A DNA stretch of 64,000 bases from NCBI GenBank assembly GCA_934436245.1, contig CAKSAM010000003.1, positions 69,497 to 133,496 on the forward strand. The letters run 5' to 3'. Below are positions 62,791-64,000 of the stretch, one piece after another. The translations under genes were made by a program, and so were the position numbers. Origin of the DNA: an uncultured Acetatifactor sp. (lineage in GTDB: Bacteria; Bacillota; Clostridia; Lachnospirales; Lachnospiraceae). Below the pieces are notes generated by a model. That model had not been told where the DNA came from. It saw only the letters and a program-made list of their open reading frames with translations, and did not search any database. Positions within the stretch are counted from its first letter, which is position 1. Each line of letters opens with the position of its first letter.

Positions 62791-63362
62791 CTTTCTTCCC
62801 TGTCCGGTCGTACATCTTCTGTCAGAAAGTTCCGCAGCTGCTGTAAACTTGTATGTTTTTTCAGCAGCTGCTCCAGTTTCTCTTCTGTGAAATCCAGAAA
62901 ATATCTGCCGTTCCTTTCCCCCTCAAATACACCATGCTTAAATGACATGTACAAAATGCCTTGCGGCTTTAGCGCCTTCTCGATGCGATACAGCACTTCA
63001 TCCAGTTCCCCATAGGATAAGTGCAGCAACGATGAGCACGCCCAGATACCGTCATACACTTCCGATGCATCCAGCTCTTGGAACAGCTGGCATTTCACCG
63101 GAATCCCCGTGTACTCTGATGCCAACGCGCATAATTCCGCGGAGCCGTCGATCGCGTCTACCCGATAGCCATGCTCCAGGAAATATTTCGTGTCCCTTCC
63201 AGAGCCGCAACCCAGGTCCAGGATCTTCGCCCCTGCAGGAAGCCCTTCTATAAATTCATCCTGCATTACATGAAAATCTACATTACGTGTGTTCTCCACA
63301 AAGTTGACGGCATTTTGATCATAATATTGAATTGTCTGATTCTTTTTACTTTTTTCGCTCAT
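62754..63362 (-). CDS. Class I SAM-dependent methyltransferase
   Basis: The 202-residue protein has the SAM-binding motif ILDLGCGSGRDTKYF (about 47-61), the acidic loop VDAIDGSAELC and the motif YDGIWACSSLLHL. The target is probably a small molecule, but substrate cannot be told. GC content is higher than in the PT operon, so it is probably core or a separate acquisition. A TTGCAG-N17-TATGAT promoter (63371-63399) places the transcript start almost at the ATG, and no ribosome site is visible, so the mRNA may be leaderless. Confidence 0.85.
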   Translation of the reverse strand: MSEKSKKNQTIQYYDQNAVNFVENTRNVDFHVMQDEFIEGLPAGAKILDLGCGSGRDTKYFLEHGYRVDAIDGSAELCALASEYTGIPVKCQLFQELDASEVYDGIWACSSLLHLSYGELDEVLYRIEKALKPQGILYMSFKHGVFEGERNGRYFLDFTEEKLEQLLKKHTSLQQLRNFLTEDVRPDREERWLNLFLKKINS

Positions 63363-63370
63363 TTAAAGGT

Positions 63371-63399
63371 ATCATAGCATATTTTTAGGAATACTGCAA
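63371..63399 (-). promoter_or_regulatory. Promoter of the methyltransferase gene
   Basis: TTGCAG and TATGAT (63371-63376) on the minus strand are 17 bp apart, with the -10 only 8 bp from the start codon. Confidence 0.5.
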
Positions 63400-63521
63400 T
63401 CTATGTAAAATTGCTCCCTCTATAATGTACGTGGCGAATTTCGACAGAATCTTACAAAATTTTTGAAATTATTTTTTTAAAGTTTTTAAAGTATTCCATC
63501 CTACTTTAGTTCTTTCGAATG

Positions 63522-63622
63522 CTTTATTTTGTATTTTTCGGCAGTTTTATTTTGTATTTTTCGGCTATTTCATTTTATGTTTTTCGGCTGTTTTATTTTG
63601 TATTTTTCGGCTGTTTTATTTT
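63522..63622. repeat. 23-bp tandem repeat array (about 4.4 copies)
   Basis: Units of the form TTTTATTTTGTATTTTTCGGCTG start at 63522, 63545, 63568 and 63591, and a partial copy runs to the stop of the next gene. The third unit has several changes; the others are nearly identical. It lies just 3' of the cpRec-like gene. Confidence 0.9.
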
Positions 63623-63922
63623 CTACCAGTACTCCTCTCCCCAGTACCTCGCCAGCACGCTCTCCATATTCGCTCTGCCCACGGGATTCGCGGTATGGAT
63701 CTCCACGGGGTAAAAGGTCTCCCGCTCCACCAGCCAGTCCAGCAGTTTGATGGCATCGCCGCCCTGATTTGCAAAATCTCCCAGGTCATGGTCGAGATCC
63801 AGCACCTCGATCTCGATGCCGTTTCTCTCCGCCTCCCGGATCAGTGTCTTGGCTTCATTCACGGATCTGGCGCTCTCATATCCCCATGGTGCCGGGCGGA
63901 GATCATCTAACCAGATTTTCAT
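63623..63922 (-). CDS. cpRec-like (cyclic-phosphate processing receiver domain) protein
   Basis: The 99-residue protein begins MKIWLDDLRPAPWGYE and has IEVLDLDHDLGD and HTANPVGRANMESV, the pattern I associate with the cpRec receiver-like family, found with nucleotide-signal or RNA-end processing systems. The receiver-type aspartate is not in its usual place, so classical phosphorelay is unlikely. The stop codon abuts the 23-bp tandem repeats. The ATG at 63922 is chosen; 63934 is also possible, with AAAGGA just before it. Confidence 0.72.
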   Translation of the reverse strand: MKIWLDDLRPAPWGYESARSVNEAKTLIREAERNGIEIEVLDLDHDLGDFANQGGDAIKLLDWLVERETFYPVEIHTANPVGRANMESVLARYWGEEYW

Positions 63923-64000
63923 TGTTATATCCATTCCTTTCGCTTCGCTCAGGCACAAAACGTTATGAAAATGGTTGCCTGAGTCTACTTTTCTTTTATA

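Noticed and set aside
63522..63622. CRISPR array
   Set aside because: The 23-bp units are directly adjacent, with no unique spacers and no cas genes.

Overview
The window looks like a chromosome segment from a Gram-positive gut-type Clostridia member, most likely Lachnospiraceae. This is inferred from gene content and style, not from a marker gene: a sufCBDSU operon, a CIRCE operator, a Firmicutes-type BirA operator, Rpn-family and DUF1016 proteins, AGGAGG-type ribosome binding sites, and a moderate-GC core interrupted by a clearly AT-richer block. No rRNA, tRNA, integrase or CRISPR array was found.

Positions 1-31.2 kb are ordinary chromosome, mostly on the minus strand. In order they hold: the 5' end of an unidentified gene; the suf iron-sulfur operon (sufC-B-D-S-U); a P1B-type ATPase with a DUF6110-like partner; a zinc-finger-less DnaJ under a perfect CIRCE element; a cell-wall operon (alpha/beta hydrolase, membrane-anchored MurF-like ligase, Ddl) with a short DUF1016 gene at its end; a GH3 glycosidase divergent from an AraC regulator; a small HD-domain operon; an EEP-family phosphodiesterase; a Na+/Ca2+-exchanger-type transporter behind a yybP-ykoY (Mn2+) riboswitch; a RelE/ParE toxin with a 56-residue partner; bioY with a BirA operator; a GGDEF protein; an unusual AAA-AAA-M41 fusion with small membrane proteins; and an Rpn-family nuclease.

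Positions 31.4-36.8 kb are a transition zone. It contains an ArsC/Spx-like protein coupled to a peptide deformylase, a candidate 90-nt small RNA with its own promoter and terminator, a GNAT-like protein, a 1150-residue protein with a PD-(D/E)XK-like N terminus, and the 3' stump of a NUDIX gene.

Positions 36.8-62.5 kb are the main discovery: a tightly packed 14-gene AT-rich minus-strand operon for DNA phosphorothioation (PT) and PT-linked defence, facing one plus-strand gene. The order is XRE regulator, dndC, dndD, dndE, a DUF262 (DGQQR) NTPase, dndA, a HARE-HTH/Mrr endonuclease, a NERD-UvrD helicase, an AddB-like Fe-S protein, a SNF2 helicase (DpdE-like), a RecQ-like helicase (DpdF-like), a DpdG-like protein, a large P-loop ATPase (DpdH-like) and a small helical protein. 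A second PAPS-reductase-like gene is divergent, across a perfect 19-bp inverted repeat. There is no DndB and no DndFGH. The downstream module instead resembles the helicase/ATPase set of the 7-deazaguanine Dpd systems and of archaeal DndCDEA-PbeABCD, with an AddAB-like pair, a DUF262 protein and an Mrr nuclease added. This combination is the best candidate for a little-described system.

Positions 62.6-64 kb return to higher GC, with a SAM methyltransferase, a 23-bp tandem repeat and a cpRec-like small protein. Family assignments were made by eye from motifs. Dnd, Suf, Ddl, BioY, GH3 and the helicase classes are secure. The Dpd/Pbe correspondence is from memory and should be confirmed with profile searches.
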